From Eubacteriaceae bacterium (GTDB taxonomy: Bacteria > Bacillota > Clostridia > Peptostreptococcales > Anaerovoracaceae), in contig CABIXY010000006.1 in the NCBI GenBank assembly GCA_902362805.1, positions 159,811 to 223,810 on the forward strand: a DNA stretch of 64,000 nucleotides. Direction: 5' to 3'. Position numbers and translations under genes: made by a program. This document shows, one piece after another, positions 37,616 to 45,316 of the stretch. The notes beneath the pieces were generated by a model. It worked only from the letters and a program-made list of their open reading frames with translations. It was not told where the DNA came from and searched no databases. The number at the start of each line of letters is the position of its first letter. The stretch's first letter is position 1.

Positions 37616-37714
37616 TAGCAAGCATAGGAAAAGAGTACCCTTTTCCGTATTTTCGCCCTCCCGTCCTGCGGTGCGTCGGTTGAAAATTGCTTGTTGGGAA
37701 GTGTCCCAAACCCT
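37616..37714 (+). repeat. Candidate oriT region, first arm of a long inverted repeat
   Basis: The ~100 bases before mobC hold TTGGGA-AGTG-TCCCAA (37694-37709), a hairpin typical of nick-region inverted repeats. The whole stretch recurs in inverted orientation at 45211-45311, beside the antirestriction gene; the outer blocks (37616-37649 and 37682-37714) are nearly identical between the two, the centre is diverged. Location just before mobC and the relaxase makes this arm the better oriT candidate. Confidence 0.55.
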
Positions 37715-37736
37715 CGGAATGGAAAGGAGCGATTGC

Positions 37737-38066
37737 ATGAACGGACGCAAAAGAAAAATACAAATCAAATTCTATGTAACAGAGGAAGAAAGGGCATTGA
37801 TTGAACAGAAAATGAAGCTTGTCCCTACCCGGAACATGGCGGCGTATCTTCGCAAGATTGCCATTGACGGGTATATCATTCAGACAGACCATAGCGATAT
37901 AAAAGGCATGACAGCAGAGATACAGAAAATCGGGGTCAACATCAATCAGATTGCAAAGCGTGTCAATGCGACAGGCAGCGTTTACCAAGAGGACATAGAG
38001 GAAATAAAGGGGGTGCTTGCGGAGATATGGCGGTTACAAAGATTAAGCCTATTAAAAGCACGTTGA
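37737..38066 (+). CDS. mobC: MobC-like relaxosome accessory protein
   Basis: A 109-residue protein with an N-terminal ribbon-helix-helix region (RKIQIKFYVTEEERALIEQKM) and the MobC-type segment EIQKIGVNINQIAKRVNATG. The ATG at 37737 has AAAGGAGC seven bases upstream; the longer frame crosses the putative oriT and is rejected. It overlaps the relaxase start by 40 bases. It helps open the origin and positions the relaxase. Confidence 0.88.
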   Translation: MNGRKRKIQIKFYVTEEERALIEQKMKLVPTRNMAAYLRKIAIDGYIIQTDHSDIKGMTAEIQKIGVNINQIAKRVNATGSVYQEDIEEIKGVLAEIWRLQRLSLLKAR

Positions 38067-39373
38067 GCAAAGCCCTTGACTATATCCAAAACCCGGATAA
38101 AACAGACGGGAAAATGCTTGTGTCCTCCTTTGGGTGCAGCTATGAAACGGTAGATATTGAGTTTGGATTTACGCTTGCACAAGCCATAGATAAGGGAAAC
38201 AATCTCGCCCACCATTTGATACAGTCCTTTGAGCCGGGAGAAGTAGATTATGAGAAAGCCCACGAAATCGGAAAGCAGCTTGCCGACGCGGTAACAAAGG
38301 GACAGCATGAATACGTCTTAACTACCCACATAGACAAAGGGCATATCCATAACCATATCATTTTTTGTGCGGTCAATTTTGTTGACTACCATAAGTACAA
38401 TTCCAATAAGCGCAGTTACTACGGCATACGGAACATGAGCGATAAGCTGTGCCGGGAAAACGGGCTGTCTGTTGTCGTTCCGGGCAAAGGCAGCAAGGGA
38501 AAAAGCTATGCAGAATATCAAGCGGAAAAGGTCGGTACAAGTTGGAAAGGCAAGCTGAAAATTGCCGTTGATACGCTTATCCCCCAAGTAGCAAGTTTTG
38601 AAGAATTGTTGCAGCGGTTACAGGCAGCGGGTTATGAGATAAAGCCGGGAAAATATATCTCCTGCCGCGCTCCCGGACAGGAACGCTTTACCCGTCTGAA
38701 AACTCTCGGTACAGATTATACAGAGGAAGCCATAAGAGAACGGATAGAGGGCAAACGCACAAAGGCAGCGAAAGCTCCCAAAGAGCAGCGCGGCGTATCG
38801 CTGCTTATTGACATTGAAAACAGTATCAAGGCACAAGAGAGCCGGGGCTATGAACAGTGGGCGAAAATCCATAATCTGAAACTGGCTGCAAAGACTATGA
38901 ATTTCTTGACAGAACATAAGATTGAGCAGTACGCAGATTTAGTCAGCCGGATTGAGGAAGTAAATGCGGAAAATGAAAAGACAGCAGACGCATTAAAGAG
39001 CGTGGAAAAGCGTCTTGCAGATATGGCGGTGCTGATGAAGCACGTTACTACCTACCAAAAGACAAAACCTGTCTATGAAGCATACCGCAGGGCAAAGGAT
39101 AAGGACGCATACCGGGCAAAGCAGGAAAGCAGTCTGATACTCCATGAAGCGGCAGTAAAGACACTGAAAGCGGCGGGCGTTACTAAACTCCCCAATCTTG
39201 CCGCCATGCAGGAAGAATACGGGAAACTACAAGCGCAAAAAGAAGCCCTTTACGCTGATTATGGCAAGCTGAAAAAACAGGTCAAGGAATACGACGTTAT
39301 CAAACAGAACATAGACAATATTTTGCGGCAAGGCAAAGAGCCGGAACGGAAGAAAGGAAAGGAACGGGAATAA
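38027..39373 (+). CDS. Relaxase (MobA/VirD2-type mobilisation nuclease)
   Basis: A 448-residue relaxase. The metal-binding HUH motif HIDKGHIHNHIIF is at about residues 104-116, an upstream Tyr is available for nicking (YIQNPDKT near 18), and the C-terminal half is helical and coiled-coil-like. It nicks oriT and stays bound to the transferred strand during conjugation. The gene overlaps mobC and belongs to the Tn1549-type MOB set. Length is on the short side for relaxases but usual for this group. Confidence 0.92.
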   Translation: MAVTKIKPIKSTLSKALDYIQNPDKTDGKMLVSSFGCSYETVDIEFGFTLAQAIDKGNNLAHHLIQSFEPGEVDYEKAHEIGKQLADAVTKGQHEYVLTTHIDKGHIHNHIIFCAVNFVDYHKYNSNKRSYYGIRNMSDKLCRENGLSVVVPGKGSKGKSYAEYQAEKVGTSWKGKLKIAVDTLIPQVASFEELLQRLQAAGYEIKPGKYISCRAPGQERFTRLKTLGTDYTEEAIRERIEGKRTKAAKAPKEQRGVSLLIDIENSIKAQESRGYEQWAKIHNLKLAAKTMNFLTEHKIEQYADLVSRIEEVNAENEKTADALKSVEKRLADMAVLMKHVTTYQKTKPVYEAYRRAKDKDAYRAKQESSLILHEAAVKTLKAAGVTKLPNLAAMQEEYGKLQAQKEALYADYGKLKKQVKEYDVIKQNIDNILRQGKEPERKKGKERE

Positions 39374-39375
39374 TT

Positions 39376-39633
39376 ATGAAAATGGTTGGTATTACACCAT
39401 GTTACAGAATAACATTAGAAAATGGCAGTTATGGCGTAGAAACTTATATTAACGCAGACAGTAAAATCCAAATTACTTTTGAGGACGGAAATACACTTAT
39501 CGGATATATAGAATGTGTGGAATATGGAACTTATTCCGATGAAAATGATACTCTGGTTATAAGGGGAGAGAATGGAGAGCTGTATATCCTATTGGAAAAC
39601 CGAATAAAGGATATAGAAGAACTGCACGAATAA
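39376..39633 (+). CDS. Small protein of unknown function after the relaxase
   Basis: An 85-residue acidic protein, two bases after the relaxase stop, with alternating strands (ITLENGSYGVETYINADS, FEDGNTLIGYIECVEYG), suggesting a small beta-rich fold. No family recognised. A strong terminator follows, so it is the last gene of the mobilisation operon. More AT-rich than the relaxase. Confidence 0.7.
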   Translation: MKMVGITPCYRITLENGSYGVETYINADSKIQITFEDGNTLIGYIECVEYGTYSDENDTLVIRGENGELYILLENRIKDIEELHE

Positions 39634-39642
39634 AGTAAAAGA

Positions 39643-39686
39643 ACAGGGCGCAGACAGCCAACAAAAGACTGTCCGCGCCCTGTTTT
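39643..39686 (+). terminator. Terminator of the mobilisation operon
   Basis: ACAGGGCGC-x-GACAG and CTGTC-x-GCGCCCTGT make a 14-pair stem followed by TTTT. Confidence 0.85.
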
Positions 39687-39708
39687 ATGTAGGTGCGTTT
39701 TTGGTATC

Positions 39709-39822
39709 TGTTACGCAATAGAACGTCATTTTTAGGGGATAAGGTATAAAACCCTTGCCGCGTCATTTTCAAGCACTGAAAGCCCCGTAAATCAAGGCTT
39801 TTTTTGCCCCTACTACGTAACA
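39709..39822. repeat. Dispersed 114-bp non-coding repeat, copy 1
   Basis: Starts TGTTACGC-x2-TAGAAC and ends TTTTTGCCCCTACT-x-CGTAACA. A direct copy of the same length lies at 58472-58585. The outer 15-20 bases are strongly conserved and the interior is diverged. Termini form an imperfect inverted TGTTACGC/GCGTAACA, most exact in copy 2. Confidence 0.75.
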
Positions 39823-40175
39823 AGGGCGCGCCGTTTTCTCATGCGCTCCGCTGCCTGTCTGCGGGTAATACGCTTCCGGCAGTCCGGGCAGTATTTGACG
39901 CTGTTAGAGGTGGACGCAAAAGAAGTTCCGCACTCGGTACAACGCTTTTTATCCTCGGTCTTGAAAAGCTCTGCATACAGCAGCTTATCAAGGGGCAATA
40001 CGGCGGTCTGAAACCATTTGCAAAGAAGCGAATAGGAAATAAGCTGCGGGCAGACACATTCCTCCCCGTCGTACAGTAAAATACAGTGTCCGTTATCGCA
40101 GTTGCAGCACTCCTTTTTTATAAGGCTGTTGACTTTCCGGCTTTGGGGTGGTGTAAGCCGCTTTATCCCGGTCAT
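39813..40175 (-). CDS. Cysteine-rich VLP domain protein
   Basis: A 120-residue protein with N-terminal KRLTPPQSRKVNSLIKKECC, cysteines at CCNCDNGHC and CVCP, and a zinc-ribbon-like CTECG...CPDC near residues 79-98, followed by a basic tail RRQAAERMRKRR. This matches the Cys-rich VLP proteins of Tn1549-like elements; function unknown, probably nucleic-acid binding. Overlaps the next gene by four bases. Confidence 0.8.
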   Translation of the reverse strand: MTGIKRLTPPQSRKVNSLIKKECCNCDNGHCILLYDGEECVCPQLISYSLLCKWFQTAVLPLDKLLYAELFKTEDKKRCTECGTSFASTSNSVKYCPDCRKRITRRQAAERMRKRRALVT

Positions 40176-40384
40176 ACCTCATCAGCGGCGAAAATAGCAA
40201 GCTCCGCATACTCATTTTCTGTCAGAGGTGCGATTTTCGCAAGGGTGCGTTTCGCCAGTTCCCGCATATCCTCGTCCATGAACGGCAGCGCAGCGTTGAT
40301 GTTTTCTGTAAGCCCACGTTTGCCGTCCTCATTGTAAATGCTCAACAGGTTTGTTTCTTCAACTGTCAGTCTAATCATGCTCAT
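40172..40384 (-). CDS. Transposon-transfer assisting protein (TTRAP-like)
   Basis: A 70-residue acidic helical protein (IRLTVEETNLLSIYNEDG at the N terminus) typical of the short TTRAP family in conjugative transposons. Sits with ATGA overlaps between the Cys-rich VLP gene and the 314-residue protein. Role known only by association with transfer. Confidence 0.75.
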   Translation of the reverse strand: MSMIRLTVEETNLLSIYNEDGKRGLTENINAALPFMDEDMRELAKRTLAKIAPLTENEYAELAIFAADEV

Positions 40385-41325
40385 ACCTCCAATTCGTGAT
40401 TTTTTGATTTTACAGCCGCCTTTTTCGGGGCGGCTTTTCTTTTGTCAGCGGCAAGCTGCGCCCGGATTGAGGGGCGCACCCTGCGAATATCTGTGCCCCG
40501 GTTTTCATTTTTATCAATCAAGGCGTATGTTCCATGTCTGCCCTCGATTTTGGAAAAGGAAAGTGTCTTATAGGGCAACATGGAAAACAGACGGTCGGTG
40601 TCCTTAGAGGACGCAAGCTGCATAAATGTCGGGGACAGCTCCACCATGAAATGTGTCCTATTAGGGCTATTGGGCGTGTCCCTGCGCTTCATTTCCTGCA
40701 CAATGCGCCGCGCTTCGGCTTCAATCAGCCCAGCACGCAGGGCGGCGGTATGTTCCTTGAAGTCGCCCGGTGTCAGTTTATCCCGTTTTTGCTTTTCTTC
40801 CCGTAAAAGGAATTGTAGCGCGTCCGGGTCGTTGGGTACTGCTTCAAAGTGTTCAAACTTCCCTAAAGAAGTATCGGGATTTCCGTTAAAATGCTGTCCG
40901 GCGGGTATCTCCCTTGTCCCATGCTCATAAATCAACTTGACTGTGTCGGCGGCAAGCGCATTGTCCTTAACGCGCTCATACTGCCTTGCATAGTCAAGCT
41001 CATAAAGATTGCCTTTGATTTTCCCGCGCTCCCTGCCCGTCAGCTCGACGGCATAGGCAAGAACGCAGTCGCAGGTCTGCTCTTTGTAAAAACACCATGT
41101 ATTGTGGGCGGCGGTATCCTTTAGGAACACGTCGCGCTCCTTAAAACAATGCGTCCCGGACGGGCGGCAAAACCATAGCAGCGTCTTATCCTCTCTGTTA
41201 GGGCTTGCCGCTGCTTTTGCGATAATCTCCTTGTCAATGTCAAAATCACTTTGGAAAAATCCTGTATTCTGCCGCATGATAGCGTCAAGAGAAGCGAAAA
41301 TATCCACGTTTTCAAACTTATTCAT
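40381..41325 (-). CDS. Conserved element protein with C-terminal PSIRAQL motif
   Basis: A 314-residue cytoplasmic protein of the Tn1549-type backbone. The central part (ELTGRERGKIKGNLYELDY, then LREEKQKRDKLTPGDFKEH) has no catalytic motif that I can name. The end, VRPSIRAQLAADKRKAAPKK, repeats the ending of the large antirestriction protein upstream and of PcfB. Four-base overlap with the TTRAP gene; three bases separate its start from the large antirestriction gene. Function unknown. Confidence 0.75.
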   Translation of the reverse strand: MNKFENVDIFASLDAIMRQNTGFFQSDFDIDKEIIAKAAASPNREDKTLLWFCRPSGTHCFKERDVFLKDTAAHNTWCFYKEQTCDCVLAYAVELTGRERGKIKGNLYELDYARQYERVKDNALAADTVKLIYEHGTREIPAGQHFNGNPDTSLGKFEHFEAVPNDPDALQFLLREEKQKRDKLTPGDFKEHTAALRAGLIEAEARRIVQEMKRRDTPNSPNRTHFMVELSPTFMQLASSKDTDRLFSMLPYKTLSFSKIEGRHGTYALIDKNENRGTDIRRVRPSIRAQLAADKRKAAPKKAAVKSKNHELEV

Positions 41326-41328
41326 GCG

Positions 41329-44300
41329 TCAGCTCCTTTCCAAATCCTGTGTTTTCTGTTTTGCCTGTTTCTTCGGTGTCTGTTCTTTCGCTGCTTTAAG
41401 CTGCGCCCGGATAGAGGGCTTCTTTTCCGTTTTTGCTGCCTTGCCACGTTCCTTGTCAGCCTTGACAGTTTCCGCAAGGTCAACAAGGGAAATGGTTTCT
41501 CCTGTCTTTACCTTTGCTTCCAATTCTGCGACGGTCGGGGTGTTGTTTATCTGCCCGTCAATCATGTTGTAGTTTTGCTCGGTGGTCTGCTCGGCAGTTT
41601 TCAGATAGTTTTCCGGCTGCAAAAATTCCGGCACTTTCTTATAACCGAAGCTGTCTACATAGTGGGCGGTGTCCTGCCCGTTCTGATGAAGCACCACTAC
41701 GTCGGAAACAGAAAGGCTGTGTCCCTTAAAATCTTTCGGGTGGTCGATATTAAAGCGGGTGTAAATATCTTCAAGGGAAGTCCCCGGCGTAAGAGGTGCG
41801 GAATAGACAAGGGCATAGTTTTTCGGGTCTACCCGGTGTCCGGCGGCAATCAGACGGTCGTAAGGCTCAAAACGCAAGTCCCTTGTTTCGTCCCCGCCTT
41901 TTATCTGATAAATGGAAAAGGTGTCTTTGTCCTGTGGGGCTTCCTGCTCCGGCTGCTCCTGTGCGGGTTGTTCCTGTGCAGCTACCTTTTGCTGCCGGAT
42001 ATGCGCCCGCTGTAACTCGGTAGGCTTTTCCCCGGTAAGGGGAGCAATCGCTTTCACATAATCAGCCGCATAGTAGGCGTTACTGGTAAGCTGCCGCTGC
42101 CATGCCCCGGCTTTTGGCGACCAACGGAAGCCATTACTTTTTAAGGCTTCCCGCGTGGCTTCGTCCGGCTTATCCTCAAAGAAGATTTGCAGTCGGTTCG
42201 CTTCGGTGTTTGCTTCCACCTTGCCGCCGTCAAATTCCCAACCTACAAAACCGATTTCTTTTTGCTGTGAAAGGGATTTGATACGGTCTTTCACGCGCCG
42301 GATTTCTGCGCTGTTGTTGGATAACGCCCAAGTCGCAAAGGGCTTGTCCTCCAAATGCCAACTGCTCGCCATGTCTGCTTTCAATTTTTCCAGTTCCTCC
42401 GGCGGTAAATGCGGGCAGCCGTCAAGGGTCTTATGCTTGCGGTAGTAGGCGTTTACGGCTTTCATGGTTTCCTGTGATTTTTCAAGGCTTTCCAGTTTCT
42501 TTTCTAACTTCTGTACTGCCTGCGGGTCGTCTGCGCTGATACCGCCCATGCCGGTACTGCGGATTTTATCAAGAAGCCCTTGTATGTCCTGCCATTCCCG
42601 GTAATTGCTGTCGCGGGCTGCGTTCTGCTTTTCTTTCTTCCTTGTGGGGAAGTTAGAGCCGCCCGCAATCAGGATAGAGGGAACACGCGCGTCAATCTCA
42701 TAGCCTTTATTCATGTTCGCCGCCAGTTTCCGGGCATAGGTGTCAAGCAGGCTGTCGATTTTCTCATGGTACATCGGGTCTACCCGCTGTTTCTGCCTTT
42801 CTGCAAGTTGTACGGCTTCATCTACATAGTGCCTGTATTCAGCCGTCGCGCTGCCTTGCTTATAATCGGAAAAACTGTTCATATCCTTTGCACGTTTGGC
42901 GGCAGCTTCATTGATAGTATAATAAGGGGCGGCGGGTGCAGCCTGTTCCGGCTGTGCTTCTTTTTCCTGTACCGGGGCTGTTTCTTCGGGAAGCTCCGGC
43001 GCGGCTGCTTTTGTTTCGGGCTGTTTGGCGGCTTCCTGTGCGGGCTGTGCCTGTTCGGTGGTCTGTTCCTTATCCTGTGCCTTTTGGATTTCTGCAAAAT
43101 GTCCGTCTATGGTATCAATCAGATTTGCGGCGGTGCTGCGGATTGTTTCAAGAGAGCCTTTCAGTTCTGCAAGTTCTTTTCCGCTGCTCCACCCGGCGAT
43201 ATACCCAAAAGAATAGTCCGACGTATCAAGCCCGTAATGTTGGCAGACCGCATAGGCGACGCTTTCCGCCTGTACCTCGCGGGTGCGGCGGTCGGGGCGT
43301 TCCGGCATGGCAAGGGCGGTATCATGCAGCGTGGCGTGGGCGATTTCATGGATTGCGGTCTTGATATTCTGCAATTCGTCCATGCCCTCGTTGATGAAGA
43401 TACGCTTTTCCTCATAATTGCAGCGTCCTTTTACGCCGCCGCTTAGTGCTTCAAATCCCATAGCAAACGGGGAAGTCTTTTCAAGGGCAGCGAAAAAATC
43501 CTTGTATTGTTCCACGTTGCCCGTAAGCTCATAGGTAAGGGCAGGAAGTTCTTTTCCCTCGGTCTGTGAAATATCAAAGACAGATACTACACGAAAAGCG
43601 GGTATCTTGATTTCTTTTTCTTCGGTAACAGGTTTTCCGTCCTTATCGAAAACAGGCTTTTGGGTGTCCGGTTCGATTTTTTCCACCTGCTTCTTGACGG
43701 TAAACGGGGACGGTGCAAGTATCTTGATAGCTTTTTCTCCGGGCTTTACATGGCGGTCAAATTCCTTTTCCCATTGTTTATAGCCTTTCACAAGATTGCC
43801 GCCCTGCATGGCGATAAGGATTGTATTGTTAAGGCTGTAATCATGGAATTTTGACATGGTACGCAGATAATCGGCGTAACGGTCGCTTTCATACAGTCCT
43901 AAAATTCCCTGTTCCAGTCGGTCGGTAATCTCTTTCATTTTATCGGCGGGCTTTTCAGAAGATAGGATAATCGGGAGAACCGGGGGCTGCTCTGTGGCGG
44001 CGGTTTGTATGGCTGCGGAAGCGTCAAGGTCTGCCTGTTCCTTTTCCTGTACTGGCGGCTGCGGCGTTACCCGGTATTCCTCCGGCACGTCGCGCCCGTC
44101 GTACCACTGTGTAAAGGTGTTGCGGTTATTGTAGATATAGCCCTGCTCGGTAAAGCTGCCCCCGTCATTGATAGCAGCGTCCCGCCCGTATTCCTCATAC
44201 ATGAAATATTTTTTTGCTTCTTCGGGCAGCTCCAACTCGTCCAGTTCTTCAATCAGATAATGCCCGTAATCTTCCTCACTCTGTACGGACGGGTAAAGCC

Positions 44301-45162
44301 AGTAACAATCAAGGTTTTGTGCAAGGTTGATAATATCCTGCAAGTCCCTTGTATGGTCGCCGTATTCCATAGCTGCAACAAATTTTTCCCGGTCGTCGTC
44401 AAACTGCATTTTCAAAAGTTCGCTCAAATAGTTCAGTTCGTCAAGGCTTTCAAGCTCGGTCAATTTTCCTGCCAGTCCTGCAATAGAGGACTGGTATTCT
44501 GTGATATGCAGCTCCCCGTAGTTTTTGCCGTCTATCCCGATACGGTCAAAGACTTCTTTCAAATGCTCGGCAGTCGTGGGGAATGATACCCATTCGCCCG
44601 CAGGTCTGCCCTCGGTGTACTTTCCAAGATTAGAAAGATACCCGCTTAAAATCGTTTCTACCATGCGTTCGCTCCTTTCGTTTTCAATCATACGGTGCAT
44701 AAGTTCGTAGTCCTCCATGCTCATGCTCCCGTCAAAAATATAGGGGTCGGGTTCTTCGCCGTCCCGGTAGGCTTTTTCAGAGAAAGGAAGCCCCGCAGCG
44801 TGGGCGGCGGCTCTTGCTTCCTCGATAAGCTCCGGCGGCAGCCTGTCGTCGTGGGCTTCGATAAATTCCCCGATATTGCTATATCCGTTTTCGTAGTGGC
44901 GGCGCACCCCGGCGGTCAGCTCGTCAAGGTTCATATCCTCGCCAAGATAGCCGGAATAATAGCCGTTTACCACAACGGCGGCAGGGTCAGCCTGTTTGAT
45001 TTCTTCCATGCGGCTTCTGTCCTCCGGGTAAATGTAGTCGCTCATTTCAAGGTGGAAATATTCGGCGTTCCAAGAACGTCCCGTTTTCCAAAACGCCACC
45101 CAAGCGATACCGTCCCTTAATTCTTCTTGATAGTCCTTTACGGTGTCCCGTAAACTTGCCAT
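41329..45162 (-). CDS. Large multidomain antirestriction protein (ArdA-like, ArdC-like, metallopeptidase, YodL)
   Basis: A 1277-residue protein. About 1-370: ArdA-like DNA-mimic region, very acidic (WVAFWKTGRSWNAEYFHLE; YSNIGEFIEAHDD). About 395-500: ArdC-like N-terminal single-strand DNA binding (YADYLRTMSKFHDYSLNN). About 590-680: zincin-type HEIAHATLHD. About 960-1040: polyvalent-associated domain (GFRWSPKAGAWQRQL). About 1060-1160: YodL domain (FSIYQIKGG). The tail is KPSIRAQLKAAKEQTPKK. The ATG at 45160-45162 follows AAAGGAGG; the longer frame passes the candidate inverted repeat. Expected to protect incoming single-stranded DNA from host restriction. Confidence 0.85.
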   Translation of the reverse strand: MASLRDTVKDYQEELRDGIAWVAFWKTGRSWNAEYFHLEMSDYIYPEDRSRMEEIKQADPAAVVVNGYYSGYLGEDMNLDELTAGVRRHYENGYSNIGEFIEAHDDRLPPELIEEARAAAHAAGLPFSEKAYRDGEEPDPYIFDGSMSMEDYELMHRMIENERSERMVETILSGYLSNLGKYTEGRPAGEWVSFPTTAEHLKEVFDRIGIDGKNYGELHITEYQSSIAGLAGKLTELESLDELNYLSELLKMQFDDDREKFVAAMEYGDHTRDLQDIINLAQNLDCYWLYPSVQSEEDYGHYLIEELDELELPEEAKKYFMYEEYGRDAAINDGGSFTEQGYIYNNRNTFTQWYDGRDVPEEYRVTPQPPVQEKEQADLDASAAIQTAATEQPPVLPIILSSEKPADKMKEITDRLEQGILGLYESDRYADYLRTMSKFHDYSLNNTILIAMQGGNLVKGYKQWEKEFDRHVKPGEKAIKILAPSPFTVKKQVEKIEPDTQKPVFDKDGKPVTEEKEIKIPAFRVVSVFDISQTEGKELPALTYELTGNVEQYKDFFAALEKTSPFAMGFEALSGGVKGRCNYEEKRIFINEGMDELQNIKTAIHEIAHATLHDTALAMPERPDRRTREVQAESVAYAVCQHYGLDTSDYSFGYIAGWSSGKELAELKGSLETIRSTAANLIDTIDGHFAEIQKAQDKEQTTEQAQPAQEAAKQPETKAAAPELPEETAPVQEKEAQPEQAAPAAPYYTINEAAAKRAKDMNSFSDYKQGSATAEYRHYVDEAVQLAERQKQRVDPMYHEKIDSLLDTYARKLAANMNKGYEIDARVPSILIAGGSNFPTRKKEKQNAARDSNYREWQDIQGLLDKIRSTGMGGISADDPQAVQKLEKKLESLEKSQETMKAVNAYYRKHKTLDGCPHLPPEELEKLKADMASSWHLEDKPFATWALSNNSAEIRRVKDRIKSLSQQKEIGFVGWEFDGGKVEANTEANRLQIFFEDKPDEATREALKSNGFRWSPKAGAWQRQLTSNAYYAADYVKAIAPLTGEKPTELQRAHIRQQKVAAQEQPAQEQPEQEAPQDKDTFSIYQIKGGDETRDLRFEPYDRLIAAGHRVDPKNYALVYSAPLTPGTSLEDIYTRFNIDHPKDFKGHSLSVSDVVVLHQNGQDTAHYVDSFGYKKVPEFLQPENYLKTAEQTTEQNYNMIDGQINNTPTVAELEAKVKTGETISLVDLAETVKADKERGKAAKTEKKPSIRAQLKAAKEQTPKKQAKQKTQDLERS

Positions 45163-45210
45163 GTGTAACCTCCTTTCTTCGGTTTCAGAGGGTAAAACCC
45201 TCCATAAAAC

Positions 45211-45311
45211 AGAGGGTTTGGGAAACTTCCCAACAAGCAAAAATCCCCGCCGTTCTCGGTAGAGAAAGCAGGGATTTTACGGAAAAGGGTACTCTTTTCC
45301 TATGCTTGCTA
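45211..45311 (-). repeat. Second arm of the long inverted repeat (candidate oriT copy)
   Basis: Reverse-complement counterpart of 37616-37714, with hairpin TTGGGAA-AC-TTCCCAA (45218-45233) and the block ending TATGCTTGCTA (45301-45311). Located between topB and the antirestriction gene. Confidence 0.65.
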
Positions 45312-45316
45312 TTCAG

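Noticed and set aside
42580..43446. Long + strand frames opposite the antirestriction gene (also 41251-42015, 44005-44586, 49145-49984)
   Set aside because: They are mirror frames of GC-biased coding sequence, Cys/Phe-rich, with no ribosome sites and no recognisable domains.
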